Assembly (NCBI RefSeq): GCF_042650645.1
Contig: NZ_JBHSBI010000008.1
Location: 124,001 to 188,000, forward strand
Direction: 5' to 3'
DNA: 64,000 bases
Origin: Nonomuraea purpurea
GTDB taxonomy: Bacteria; Actinomycetota; Actinomycetes; Streptosporangiales; Streptosporangiaceae
The notes beneath the pieces were generated by a model. It was given only the letters and a program-made list of their open reading frames with translations, was not told the origin of the DNA and did not search any database. The translations under genes were made by a program, and so were the position numbers. The first letter of the stretch is position 1. Each line of letters begins with the position of its first letter. Shown here piece after piece: positions 35,735-44,149 of this stretch.

Positions 35735-36510
35735 GATCACCAGCCGGGATCTGGACGATCCCCCCTGTCCTCCTCGTGTGGGAGCTCCTCACGCGGTGGC
35801 TCGAGGACACCGACTTCCCGCCGCCCACGACCATCGTCGCCCGCATGCACGAGCTGTGGTTCTCCGGCCCGGCCGCACGGCTGTTCCTCACCGACGACGC
35901 CGTGGACAACATCGTGCCCAGCATGGGACGCATGTTCTCCGGCTGGCTCCTGGCCGCGTTCATCGGAGTGGTGGCCGGTGTGATGCTGGGACGCTCGCGG
36001 GTCGCGGCCGACTACGTGGACGCGCTGATCGAGTTCGGCCGTTCCGTTCCGCCGCCGCTGCTGCTGCCGCTGTTCCTGGTGTTGTTCCAGGCCGGCCTGG
36101 CGATGCAGCTCGCCGCGATCGTGTGCGGCGTGGTCTGGCCCGTGCTGCTCAACTCGATCGACGGAGCCAGAAACGTCGACCGCACCTATACCGAGACCGC
36201 CACCGTCTTCGGGCTGTCCAGGGCGCAGCGACTGCGCAGGATCGTCATCCCCGCCGCCTCGCCCAAGATCTTCGCGGGCCTGCGGCTGAGCCTGTCCCTC
36301 GCGCTCATCCTCATGGTGATCTCCGAGGTGTTCGGCAGCACGGACGGCATCGGCTACCAGTTGCTGCAGGCGCAGCGGAGCTTCGACACGCCCGGCGTCT
36401 GGGCGACGATCGCCCTGCTCGGCATGCTCGGTTACATCGTCAACTCGTTCTTCGTGCTCGCGGAGCGCCGGCTGCTGATCTGGCACAGGCAGGCGAACCG
36501 CACGCCATGA
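35731..36510 (+). CDS. ABC transporter permease (SsuC/TauC type), second subunit
   Basis: 259 residues. Six helices; EAA-like loop YTETATVFGLSRAQRLRRIV followed by IPAASPKIFAGLRLSL. The GTG at 35731 overlaps the preceding stop. It is homologous to but distinct from the first permease. SsuC-type systems usually use one permease as a homodimer, so two different ones are notable. No ATPase gene follows; the next gene is a methyltransferase. Confidence 0.9.
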   Translation: MRSPAGIWTIPPVLLVWELLTRWLEDTDFPPPTTIVARMHELWFSGPAARLFLTDDAVDNIVPSMGRMFSGWLLAAFIGVVAGVMLGRSRVAADYVDALIEFGRSVPPPLLLPLFLVLFQAGLAMQLAAIVCGVVWPVLLNSIDGARNVDRTYTETATVFGLSRAQRLRRIVIPAASPKIFAGLRLSLSLALILMVISEVFGSTDGIGYQLLQAQRSFDTPGVWATIALLGMLGYIVNSFFVLAERRLLIWHRQANRTP

Positions 36511-36527
36511 CCTCTGGAAAAGGACAT

Positions 36528-37532
36528 ATGTCGTCATCCGAGAGCCTCCTGTGGGAGGCGGTTTCCGGGATCTCCCGTTTCGCTGCCCTCTTGACCATGG
36601 CGGAGCTCGGCGTGGCCGACCAGCTCGCGGACGGGCCGCTCGACACCGAGGAGCTCGCCACCAGGTGCGGGGCGCACGCCCCCTCGCTCCGCCGGGTCCT
36701 GCGCGAGCTGGCGAGCGTCGGAGTCGTCCGTCCGGCCGGCGCCGACGGGTACGAGCTCACCGAGGAGGGCTCGGTGCTCCGCTCGGACGTCCCCGGCTCG
36801 ATCCGCTCCTCCATACGCATGCTCGGCGAGGAGAGCTTCTGGTACGCCATGGGCAAGCTGCCCGAGACGGTACGCGAAGGCCGTTCGGCGTTCGTCGCCA
36901 GGTACGGCGAGCTCTACGAGCACCTGGGCCGCCATTCCGAGGTCAGCCGCCTCTTCGACGACTACATGACCGCCAGGGCCGAGACGTTCACGCGGAATCT
37001 GGTCACGCGCTACGACTTCACCGGCGTCGGCACCATGGTGGACGTCGCCGGGGGCAAGGGCTCGATCCTGGCCACGATCCTGCGTGCCAACCCCGGCATG
37101 CGGGGCGTCCTGCTCGACCTCGACCACGTGGTGGCCCACGCCAAGGAGCTCCTGGCGGCGGAGGGCCTGGCCGAGCGGTGCGAGACGGTGGCGGGGAACT
37201 TCTTCGACTCGGTGCCCGAGGGCGGCGACGCCTACCTCCTGGCCAGCATCCTGCACAACTGGGGCAAGGACGACGCCGTGCGGATCCTGCGCAACGTCCG
37301 GCAGGCCTTGAAGCCCGGCGGGCGCGTGCTGGTCCTGGAGGTGGTCCTGCCCGACGACGCGCAGCCGCATCTGGCCAACGATCTGGACCTGCGGATGCTG
37401 GCCATCTTCAACGGCGGCTCGGAGCGGAGCCGGGAGGAGTACGCGGAGCTCTTCTCCCTGGCCGATCTGGAACTGGAGGGAGTCACGGAGCTGGGCGCGG
37501 GAGCGTGCCTGCTGCAGGCCAAGCCCGTCTGA
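36528..37532 (+). CDS. SAM-dependent O-methyltransferase (class with N-terminal dimerisation domain)
   Basis: About 334 residues. The N-terminal winged-helix dimerisation domain (MAELGVADQLADGPLDTEEL, SLRRVLRELASVGVV) is followed by a Rossmann methyltransferase domain. SAM motif VDVAGGKGSILATIL, then LLDLDHVV, and LLASILHNWGKDDAVRILRN, which holds the catalytic-base His position of plant-type/antibiotic O-methyltransferases. The ATG at 36528 has AAAAGGA upstream; the ATG at 36507 overlaps the permease stop (ATGA) and is equally possible. Its place in the ABC operon suggests it acts on the imported compound or on a related metabolite. Confidence 0.88.
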   Translation: MSSSESLLWEAVSGISRFAALLTMAELGVADQLADGPLDTEELATRCGAHAPSLRRVLRELASVGVVRPAGADGYELTEEGSVLRSDVPGSIRSSIRMLGEESFWYAMGKLPETVREGRSAFVARYGELYEHLGRHSEVSRLFDDYMTARAETFTRNLVTRYDFTGVGTMVDVAGGKGSILATILRANPGMRGVLLDLDHVVAHAKELLAAEGLAERCETVAGNFFDSVPEGGDAYLLASILHNWGKDDAVRILRNVRQALKPGGRVLVLEVVLPDDAQPHLANDLDLRMLAIFNGGSERSREEYAELFSLADLELEGVTELGAGACLLQAKPV

Positions 37533-37628
37533 CCCGCTCCCTTCGGCAGGCTGGCAATCCGCTGGAGAGGTTCACCGGCTTCCACCGCGGCGACCTCAGC
37601 TGATTCCACGTCGACGTCTACCGTCATT

Positions 37629-37661
37629 CCCCACTGAACAGCGGCTCGCCGTTGAGCGGGG
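37629..37661. terminator. Imperfect hairpin between convergent genes
   Basis: CCCC-CT-AAC on the left pairs with GTT-AG-GGGG on the right with two mismatches, enclosing a small GGC/GCC inner stem. It lies between the methyltransferase stop and the DUF2264 stop. It is a possible bidirectional terminator; pairing is not perfect. Confidence 0.35.
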
Positions 37662-37682
37662 ACGACGGCAGGGCGGGGCTCC

Positions 37683-39464
37683 TTATCCGAGCAGTGGCTC
37701 GATGGATTCCCACGCGGGAGGCGCCGGCCACTCGTCCGCCAGGTCGGCGCCCTCCAGGCCGATGACCGCGCAGGCCAGCAGGTGCTCGCCGGGCGGCAGC
37801 TCACCCATCAGCGTGGGGATCGTGGTGCGCGGGGCGAAGACGTTGGTGCCGGGCAGGGCCGTGACGACGGCTCCTTCTCGCCGGCCGGACAGGTCCTCGA
37901 TCACGCACAGGCCGTGCGGCGAGTCGAGCCTGGCCCGGCCGGGACCGGTGTCGACCCGCGTGGCGGGCCGGTCCCGATCGACCGCGAAGGCGCCCTCGGC
38001 CGTGCGCAGCGCCCGCCCGGTCGTGATCCGGTGCACCCGCACGTGCCATGGGGGCAACGCCACCAGCCAGGTCTCGATCTCCACGTCGTCCCAGGGGGTC
38101 CAGCGCGCGTGCAGCACACCGTCGGAGGCGGAGAGGTGTTCCGGCAGTTCGCACGGCCGCCAGTGCGAACCGTCCTCGCTGAGCGCCAGCGTGCTGTCGA
38201 AAGCACCCTGTTCGAGGCCCAGCGTCCCGGCGGGCACGCTGAAGCCGAAACGCGTGGAGTAGGCGAACTTGGCGTACTTGGCCGCGCCGTGCCGCATCTT
38301 CGGGCTGCGCTGCCCCGCGCTCAGTAGCACCACGTGCCGTCCCTCCTCGCAGCGCATCAGCGCCACGCCGGCCTCCGGCTGGGTGCTGACCTCGGGCAGC
38401 GGGGGCGCGTCGGCCTCCTTGGCGGCCCAGAACGGATGCTCCGCGGGCAGGGCGAGCGGCAGGAACGCCTTCATGGCCCAGTACGGCGAGCCGGGCGCGT
38501 TGTACTGCTCGGCCAGGTGCGGCTGGGGGTAGCCGTAGCCGATGGTGAGCAGCCCGGAGGTGTCGCGGATCGGACGGCGGGCCCAGCCGCGCAGGTTGCG
38601 CAGCAGGTGCCCCTTGGCCACCTCCCACGGCAGCGCCTCGACCCCGGCGAAGGCCAGCGCCCCCCAGAACGCCGACTGCGCGAAGCGGTAGGTCAGGCTC
38701 CTGCCGAACGGGACGGCGACCCCCTCGCTGGTGAACCAGTGCTGGAAGTCGTGGGCGAAGGCCGCGGCCCGCTCGCGGAAGCGCCCGGCCCTGGCCTGGT
38801 CGTCGCCGAGCGCCGCGTAGATGAGGCCGTAGTAGTGCATGGCGAACGGGATGTAGTAGTCGCGCTGCCACGTGGGCCCGTCGGAGTACCATCCGCGTCC
38901 GAGGTCGAACTGCTCCAGCCGGTCGAGCCTGGCCGTGTTGGCGTCGTGGTCGTGGGCGACTCCGACGCGGTCGAGACCGAGCCCCACCATGACCGGGAAG
39001 AACATCCAGTTGTTGTTGTTCGGCTCCACGGTGACGGCGTGCCGCAGCCAGGCGGCCACCGTGTCGCGCTGCCGGCCGGTCAGCGGGTCCCAGATCTGCT
39101 CGGGGGCCAGGGCGAGCGTCAGGCCGATGGCGGCGGTCTCGACCAGTCGCTGGTTGCGGTCGAAGACCGCGCCCCAGTAGTCGGGGTGGTCGGGGTCGGT
39201 TCCGGCGGCGAGCCCGGCGCGCCAGAGTTCCCAGTGGTCGAACGCGCCGCCGCCGGCCGCCAGCGGCGCCAGCCCCCACAGCGGGCGCGCGTACGATTCC
39301 AGTTCTGAGGCCGCCTGGTCGTAGTGCGCCGTGTTGACCCCCAGCCGCAGCCGCCCCCCGTCGGGGTCGAACCGGGAGATCAGCGGCGCGACCAGGTCGA
39401 GGACCTGACGTCCCAGGTCGTCTCTGTCGTTGCCAGGCCGTCCTGCGCGGTCGTCAGTGTCCAC
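37683..39464 (-). CDS. DUF2264-domain protein (putative polysaccharide-degrading enzyme)
   Basis: 593 residues covering the full DUF2264 layout. The N-terminal part is alpha-helical (ASELESYARPLWGLAPLAAGG, NNNNWMFFPVMVGLGLD, WYSDGPTWQRDYYIPFAMHYY). The C-terminal part is beta-rich. Helical-barrel plus beta-sheet architecture of this kind is seen in polysaccharide lyases and unsaturated glycoside hydrolases, so a glycan-acting role is inferred. There is no signal peptide. A perfect LacI-type operator lies 22 bp before the start, tying the gene to the adjacent LacI regulator and sugar transporter. Confidence 0.85.
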   Translation of the reverse strand: MDTDDRAGRPGNDRDDLGRQVLDLVAPLISRFDPDGGRLRLGVNTAHYDQAASELESYARPLWGLAPLAAGGGAFDHWELWRAGLAAGTDPDHPDYWGAVFDRNQRLVETAAIGLTLALAPEQIWDPLTGRQRDTVAAWLRHAVTVEPNNNNWMFFPVMVGLGLDRVGVAHDHDANTARLDRLEQFDLGRGWYSDGPTWQRDYYIPFAMHYYGLIYAALGDDQARAGRFRERAAAFAHDFQHWFTSEGVAVPFGRSLTYRFAQSAFWGALAFAGVEALPWEVAKGHLLRNLRGWARRPIRDTSGLLTIGYGYPQPHLAEQYNAPGSPYWAMKAFLPLALPAEHPFWAAKEADAPPLPEVSTQPEAGVALMRCEEGRHVVLLSAGQRSPKMRHGAAKYAKFAYSTRFGFSVPAGTLGLEQGAFDSTLALSEDGSHWRPCELPEHLSASDGVLHARWTPWDDVEIETWLVALPPWHVRVHRITTGRALRTAEGAFAVDRDRPATRVDTGPGRARLDSPHGLCVIEDLSGRREGAVVTALPGTNVFAPRTTIPTLMGELPPGEHLLACAVIGLEGADLADEWPAPPAWESIEPLLG

Positions 39465-39485
39465 GGGCTCCCTCTCATCGGCTGG

Positions 39486-39497
39486 GAAAGCGCTTTC
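39486..39497. promoter_or_regulatory. LacI-family operator (perfect palindrome) before the DUF2264 gene
   Basis: GAAAGCGCTTTC is a perfect 12-bp palindrome with the central CG typical of LacI/GalR operators. It sits between the DUF2264 start and the lacI-type gene. Three near-identical sites occur at 41413, 41567 and 41631. Confidence 0.75.
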
Positions 39498-39561
39498 AGG
39501 GGACAGAGTCGCCGCCGCGGCCCGCGCTTGTCAACAGCCCGGCGGCGCGGGCCCCGTCAGG

Positions 39562-40590
39562 TCACCTGGTGACTTCCCTGGTCACCCGGGGTGGCGCGGT
39601 GCTGTCGCGGACGTGCAATTCCATCGACAGGTACACCGGCTCCCCGTCGTGCTTGCCGGCCATGAGGCTCTCCAGCGTCTCGGCCGCCTGCCTGCCGAGT
39701 TGCCCCCGGGGCACCGACACCGTGGTCAGGCTCGTGTGGGCGACGTGGTCGAGCGCGATGTCGTCGAACCCGACCACCGACAACTCCTCGGGAACCCGCA
39801 CCCCGAGCTCGCGCAGCCGGGTCACCGCACCCAGGGCGACCAGGTCGTTGTAGGTGGTGAGCGCGGTGGCGCCGGTGCCGGCCACCTCGGCGGCGGCCTT
39901 GTACCCGTGGCGGCTGGTGGACCCGCACGGCAGGATCGTGACGGAGATGCCGAACGCCTTGGCCGCCTCCAGCGCCCTGATCCGCTCGGAGTTCGCCCAG
40001 GACACCTCGGGCCCGCTCAGGTAGGCGACCCGGCGGTGGCCGAGCTGCGCCAGGTGGCCGCAGATCAGCATCATCCCGCCGAAGAAGTCGGCGGAGACGG
40101 CGGGGGCGGCCAGGCCGGGGACGATCCGGTCGAGCAGGACGAGCGGATGGTCCCGCGCGGTCAGGACGACCAGGTCGGCGCGCTCCATGCGGGAGGAGCA
40201 GAGCAGCACCCCGTCGCAGCTCCGCATCAGGTCCTCGACCAGGTCGTGCTCGATCGAGGGATCCTCGTCGGTCTCCATGACCATGACGCGTCGCCCGTGG
40301 GAGCGGGCGACGGACGAGACGGCCTTGAGCACGTCGGGAAAGTAGGGGTTGGCCAGGTTGGGGACCAGCACACCGATGGTGCCCCACTCCCCGCGGGCCA
40401 GCCCCTGCGCCGCGGCGTTGGGCCGGTAGCCCAACTGCGTGACCGCGTCGTGGACCCGCGCCGCCAGCGAGGGGTCGACCTTGGCCGTCCCGTTGAGCAC
40501 GCGGGAGACCGTCGAGGCCGACACCCCCGCCGCCGCCCCGACGTCGCTGATCGTCACCCGGGTCTGGCGGCCCTGCCGTGCGTTGCGCAC
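39562..40590 (-). CDS. LacI-family transcriptional regulator
   Basis: 342 residues. N-terminal helix-turn-helix and hinge (TISDVGAAAGVSASTVSRVLNG, YRPNAAAQGLARG), then a periplasmic-binding-protein-like sensor domain (TIGVLVPNLANPYFPDVLKAV, DGVLLCSSRM, LSVVGFDDIALD). The GTG at 40590 has AGGAGGAGCAG directly upstream. It is the obvious repressor of this locus: four palindromic operators flank the genes around it. The inducer is probably the sugar taken up by the neighbouring ABC transporter. Confidence 0.95.
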   Translation of the reverse strand: MRNARQGRQTRVTISDVGAAAGVSASTVSRVLNGTAKVDPSLAARVHDAVTQLGYRPNAAAQGLARGEWGTIGVLVPNLANPYFPDVLKAVSSVARSHGRRVMVMETDEDPSIEHDLVEDLMRSCDGVLLCSSRMERADLVVLTARDHPLVLLDRIVPGLAAPAVSADFFGGMMLICGHLAQLGHRRVAYLSGPEVSWANSERIRALEAAKAFGISVTILPCGSTSRHGYKAAAEVAGTGATALTTYNDLVALGAVTRLRELGVRVPEELSVVGFDDIALDHVAHTSLTTVSVPRGQLGRQAAETLESLMAGKHDGEPVYLSMELHVRDSTAPPRVTREVTR

Positions 40591-40619
40591 CTGCTCCTCC
40601 TACCCCCGTGGAGCGCCCG

Positions 40620-41396
40620 TCAGCCGAGCAGCCCGCGCAGATGATCCAGATCTCTTCTCACGGCCGCCACCGGGTCGGCCGACGGGTAGTGGACGTGCAG
40701 CGACAGCGGTCCGGCGTAGCCGCGTTCGCGCAGCCCGGAGACGACCTCCGCCCAGCGGACCACGCCCCCGTCCGCGAACGGTTGCCACTCGCACACCCAC
40801 CCGTCCGCGTCCGAGCGCCACACGGCGTTCTTCACTCCGATGCAGGCCATCCGATCGCCCAGCAGATCGGCGTTGAGCGCCCATGCCTCGCTGCCCTCCT
40901 TGGCCTGGTTGCCGGGATCGGCGTAGAAGCCCACGTCGTTCAGTTCGCCTGCGAGGGCGAGTGCGAGCGAGGCGGATGGATGGATCGTACCGTGATGGAG
41001 CTGGAGCACCAGCCGTACGCCGTGGCGGGCGGCCAGGCCGGCCAGGCGGGCCAGCGCGGCCCTGGACTCCGCCAACTGGCGGTCGTAGCCGGCGGCGGGG
41101 TCGTAGCGGTAGAAGCCCGCCCGCATGAGGGGGACGCCGCTCTCGCCGCAGGCCGCGATGATCCGTTCGGCGTCCGCGCCGACGTCGAGCAGGTCGGTGG
41201 TGACGACGTCGAGGGTGAGCCCGCGGCGCGCGAGCTCCGCGGCGGCGACGGCGATGCCGCCGGGATCGGCGGGGCTGACCGTCTGCCCCTCGCGTACGAG
41301 GAGGTCCGCCCCTTCCGCTCCCACAGAGGCGACGGCGTCGGCCAGCCGGGTGGCGTCGATGGGGCCGAAGGGCTTGGTGAAGGCGAGCAGGCGCAC
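40620..41396 (-). CDS. Sugar phosphate isomerase/epimerase-type TIM-barrel protein
   Basis: 258 residues of the xylose-isomerase-like TIM barrel (AP endonuclease 2 superfamily). Metal-ligand-like positions appear in LQLHHGTIHP, VGFYADPGNQ and GVKNAVW. Such enzymes isomerise or epimerise sugars and inositols; the substrate is unknown. A LacI-type operator begins 17 bp before the ATG. The lacI-type gene follows 29 bp downstream on the same strand, so the two may share a transcript. Confidence 0.85.
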   Translation of the reverse strand: MRLLAFTKPFGPIDATRLADAVASVGAEGADLLVREGQTVSPADPGGIAVAAAELARRGLTLDVVTTDLLDVGADAERIIAACGESGVPLMRAGFYRYDPAAGYDRQLAESRAALARLAGLAARHGVRLVLQLHHGTIHPSASLALALAGELNDVGFYADPGNQAKEGSEAWALNADLLGDRMACIGVKNAVWRSDADGWVCEWQPFADGGVVRWAEVVSGLRERGYAGPLSLHVHYPSADPVAAVRRDLDHLRGLLG

Positions 41397-41412
41397 ATGT
41401 ACTCCTGAATGA

Positions 41413-41424
41413 GAAAGCGCTTGT
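41413..41424. promoter_or_regulatory. LacI-family operator before the isomerase gene
   Basis: GAAAGCGCTTGT matches the perfect site at 39486 in 10 of 12 positions. It lies 17 bp upstream of the isomerase ATG. Confidence 0.65.
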
Positions 41425-41566
41425 AGATCTTGGTGAGAGGTGTCGGCGGCCGAGGTCGGTTCATGACCCTCCCGGAACGATACTTCCTGGTAAATCTGCT
41501 TATGTCGGGTGGTGGAGGGCCGTGCGGACCGGCGGCAGGCAGGTCCTCACGTCTGAGCATTGATCT

Positions 41567-41578
41567 GAAAACGCTTTC
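41567..41578. promoter_or_regulatory. LacI-family operator upstream of the sugar-binding protein (distal)
   Basis: GAAAACGCTTTC matches the perfect site at 39486 in 11 of 12 positions. It lies about 94 bp upstream of the binding-protein ATG. Confidence 0.7.
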
Positions 41579-41630
41579 TCACAAGCCTTGAATCGGATTA
41601 TGAGCGGGGTTACTCTCGACCCACCCCCGG

Positions 41631-41642
41631 GCAAGCGCTTAC
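41631..41642. promoter_or_regulatory. LacI-family operator upstream of the sugar-binding protein (proximal)
   Basis: GCAAGCGCTTAC matches the perfect site in 10 of 12 positions. It is 29 bp from the ATG, 64 bp from the distal site (about six helical turns), a spacing compatible with looping by a dimer of dimers. Confidence 0.65.
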
Positions 41643-41671
41643 CCGCTCCTCCGTCTCTTCGGGAGGGCTCC

Positions 41672-43126
41672 ATGAACCCCCATCGGCCTGGCACCCTGAT
41701 CACCGCAGCCGTGGCATCGCTGCTCGTGGCGGCGTGCGGCACATCGAGCAACAGTGACCGTGGCGGCAGAGGTTCGCAGATCACGCTGCAGATCTGGGAC
41801 TTCTCCGCCGAACAGGTGAACTTCCACAAGGACGTCGGCGCGCAGTTCACCAAGGAACATCCCAACATCAAGATCGAGTGGCGCTCGATCACCCAGGCCG
41901 ACTACATGAAGACCCTGCCCCTGGCCTTCCAGAGCAACCAGGCGCCTGACATGTTCTACTGGAACGCGACCGGCCTGTCCGAACTGCTCGACCAGAAGTG
42001 GATCGCCCCGCTCAACCCGAACGGGACCGTCCCCGCCGACTTCGCCAAGCGCTGGCCGGACGGGTCCTTCCTGGACGGCATCAACACGCAGGACGGGAAG
42101 ACCTACGGGTTCCCGTTCTCGGAGAACCTGTACTGGGGCTCCGGCTACATGTTCCTCAACAAGCAGGTCTTCCAGCAGGCCGGGCTGGACATCAACAACC
42201 CGCCCAAGACCTGGACCGACCTCAGGAACGCCTGCGCGCAGATCACGTCCAAGACCGAGGCCGAGTGCATCGCCGCCCCCACCAAGGGCGAGGACATGCA
42301 GCGGCTCTGGTACGGGCTGATCAGCAGCGTCTCGACGGACGAGTTCTTCGACTACAAGACGGGCAAGTTCAACCTGACCGACCCCGAGCAGGTGAAGACC
42401 TTCGGCTTCATGCAGGAGCTCAAGAAGGCCGGATACCTGGCGCCGGGCACCAACGACAAGAACTTCTCCCGCCAGCAGTTCGCCGCCGGGCAGGCCGGCA
42501 TCTACTTCGACGGCACCTGGATGCTGAGCGTGTTCAACAGCCAGGGCTTCGGCAGCGACAAGTACGTGGTGGCGCCGCGCGTCGACCCGGACGGGGGCCC
42601 GACCGGCGCGGGCGGCCGCCAGCACGACGGCAACAAGTACTGGGTCAGCTCGCAGACCAAGAACCCCGATGCCATGTGGACGTTCATCCAGTGGATGACC
42701 GACCCGAACGGCTACTTCGTCAAGCAGTACTACAAGAACGCCTTCGGCACGCTGGCCTACGTCGACAACCAGAAGACGGTCACCGACCCGGTCCTCAAGC
42801 AGATCATGCAGATCGGCGCGAAGCCGGGCTACCGGGTCCAGCTCCCGGAGCCGTTGCTCAAGTGCCCCGACCTCGCCAAGTCCAAGGCGTACGTCAAGGC
42901 GCTGGGCAAGACCCCCGACGGGGAATGGGAGGCCATGAGCGAGGCGCTGGTCAGCGGCCAGCCGCTGGCGTCCGTGGGCGCCGCCATCGTCAAGCAACGG
43001 CAGACCGCCCTGGAGGAAGAGCTCAAAAAGGAGGCGGCCGGCGGCCTGAAGGTGTCCATGGACTGCTACACCTTCCCCGACTGGGAGCACACCAAGGACT
43101 ACACACCGGACATGTACAAGAACTGA
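41672..43126 (+). CDS. Extracellular sugar-binding lipoprotein (CUT1 ABC transporter)
   Basis: About 484 residues. Signal peptide with lipobox SLLVAACG. The mature protein has the family-1 solute-binding layout: LQIWDFSAEQVNFHKDVGAQF, GKTYGFPFSENLYWG, FAAGQAGIYFDGTWML and MWTFIQWMTDP. It is long for the family, with an extended Lys/Glu-rich C-terminal segment (AIVKQRQTALEEELKKEA). The ATG at 41672 has GGGAGGG upstream; the frame open upstream to 41588 is not a signal peptide. It is the first gene of a transporter-catabolic operon running to 49307. Confidence 0.93.
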   Translation: MNPHRPGTLITAAVASLLVAACGTSSNSDRGGRGSQITLQIWDFSAEQVNFHKDVGAQFTKEHPNIKIEWRSITQADYMKTLPLAFQSNQAPDMFYWNATGLSELLDQKWIAPLNPNGTVPADFAKRWPDGSFLDGINTQDGKTYGFPFSENLYWGSGYMFLNKQVFQQAGLDINNPPKTWTDLRNACAQITSKTEAECIAAPTKGEDMQRLWYGLISSVSTDEFFDYKTGKFNLTDPEQVKTFGFMQELKKAGYLAPGTNDKNFSRQQFAAGQAGIYFDGTWMLSVFNSQGFGSDKYVVAPRVDPDGGPTGAGGRQHDGNKYWVSSQTKNPDAMWTFIQWMTDPNGYFVKQYYKNAFGTLAYVDNQKTVTDPVLKQIMQIGAKPGYRVQLPEPLLKCPDLAKSKAYVKALGKTPDGEWEAMSEALVSGQPLASVGAAIVKQRQTALEEELKKEAAGGLKVSMDCYTFPDWEHTKDYTPDMYKN

Positions 43127-43144
43127 TCAGACCGGACGGACCCC

Positions 43145-44149
43145 ATGACAACCACCGCCCCCGCCCCCGGCAGGGAGAAGGTGACGGACAGGGAGCGGTC
43201 TCCCGCCGAACGTGTACCCGAACGGGTCGATCACTCCCGCGAGCGCGTCCGCGGCCTCGACCGGGTCTGGCTGCTCGTCTTCCTCGCCCCCTTCCTCCTG
43301 CTCTACCTGGGCTTCACCATCTGGCCGCTGGCCGCGACGATCTACTACTCCTTCTTCGACTGGTCGGGCATCGGCCCGGTCGAACCCTTCGTCGGGGTGC
43401 GCAACTACGGCTCGATCCTGGTCGACCCGCTGTTCTGGGTCTCGGTCGGCAACACGCTGATCTTCGCCCTGCTGACGACCGTGATCAAGCTCCCGCTCTC
43501 GCTGCTGGCGGCGATCGTGCTCACCCGCAAGTGGCTGCGCGGCAAGCGGTTCTTCCGGACCACGTTCTTCGCGCCGCTCATCATCCCCGTCGCCATGGCG
43601 GGGCTGATCTTCACCTACCTGCTCAACCCGTCCAACGGCGCGCTGAACGCGATCCTGCGCGACCTCGGCCTGGTCGACCAGGGGTTCGACGTGTTCGCCA
43701 ACCGGTGGAGCGCGCTGCTCGTGATCGTGCTCGTCTCCGTCTGGCAGATCTTCGGGCAGTACATGATCTACTGGGTCGCGGCGCTGCAGAACGTGCCGGA
43801 GGAGGTCTACGAGGCGGCCGACATCGACGGCGCGAACGAGTGGAAGAAGCTCACCCGCATCACGCTGCCGATGATCAGGCCGGTCGCCGTGATCATCACC
43901 CTGCTCGGCCTCGTGAACGCCATGCACGTCTTCGGCCTGGTCGTCACGCTCACCGCGGGCGGGCCCGGCACCAGCACCTACGTGGTTTCCTACTACATCT
44001 ACCAGAACGCCTTCGGCTCGGTTCCGTTCGCCTACGGCTACGCCTCGGCCGCGGCGCTGCTGTTCTCCGTCATCGCCTTCGTCGTGGTCTCGGCCCAGGG
44101 CATCGCGGTCCGCCGGGCGCAGCGGCTCAGGAAGGAGTACGGCGTCTGA
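43145..44149 (+). CDS. Sugar ABC transporter permease, MalF-like
   Basis: 334 residues. A charged N-terminal tail of ~40 residues precedes six membrane helices (VWLLVFLAPFLLLYLGFTIWPL first). The EAA loop is EEVYEAADIDGANEWKKLTRITLP, the site that docks the ATPase. It starts 18 bp after the binding-protein stop, and its stop overlaps the next ATG. Confidence 0.95.
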   Translation: MTTTAPAPGREKVTDRERSPAERVPERVDHSRERVRGLDRVWLLVFLAPFLLLYLGFTIWPLAATIYYSFFDWSGIGPVEPFVGVRNYGSILVDPLFWVSVGNTLIFALLTTVIKLPLSLLAAIVLTRKWLRGKRFFRTTFFAPLIIPVAMAGLIFTYLLNPSNGALNAILRDLGLVDQGFDVFANRWSALLVIVLVSVWQIFGQYMIYWVAALQNVPEEVYEAADIDGANEWKKLTRITLPMIRPVAVIITLLGLVNAMHVFGLVVTLTAGGPGTSTYVVSYYIYQNAFGSVPFAYGYASAAALLFSVIAFVVVSAQGIAVRRAQRLRKEYGV

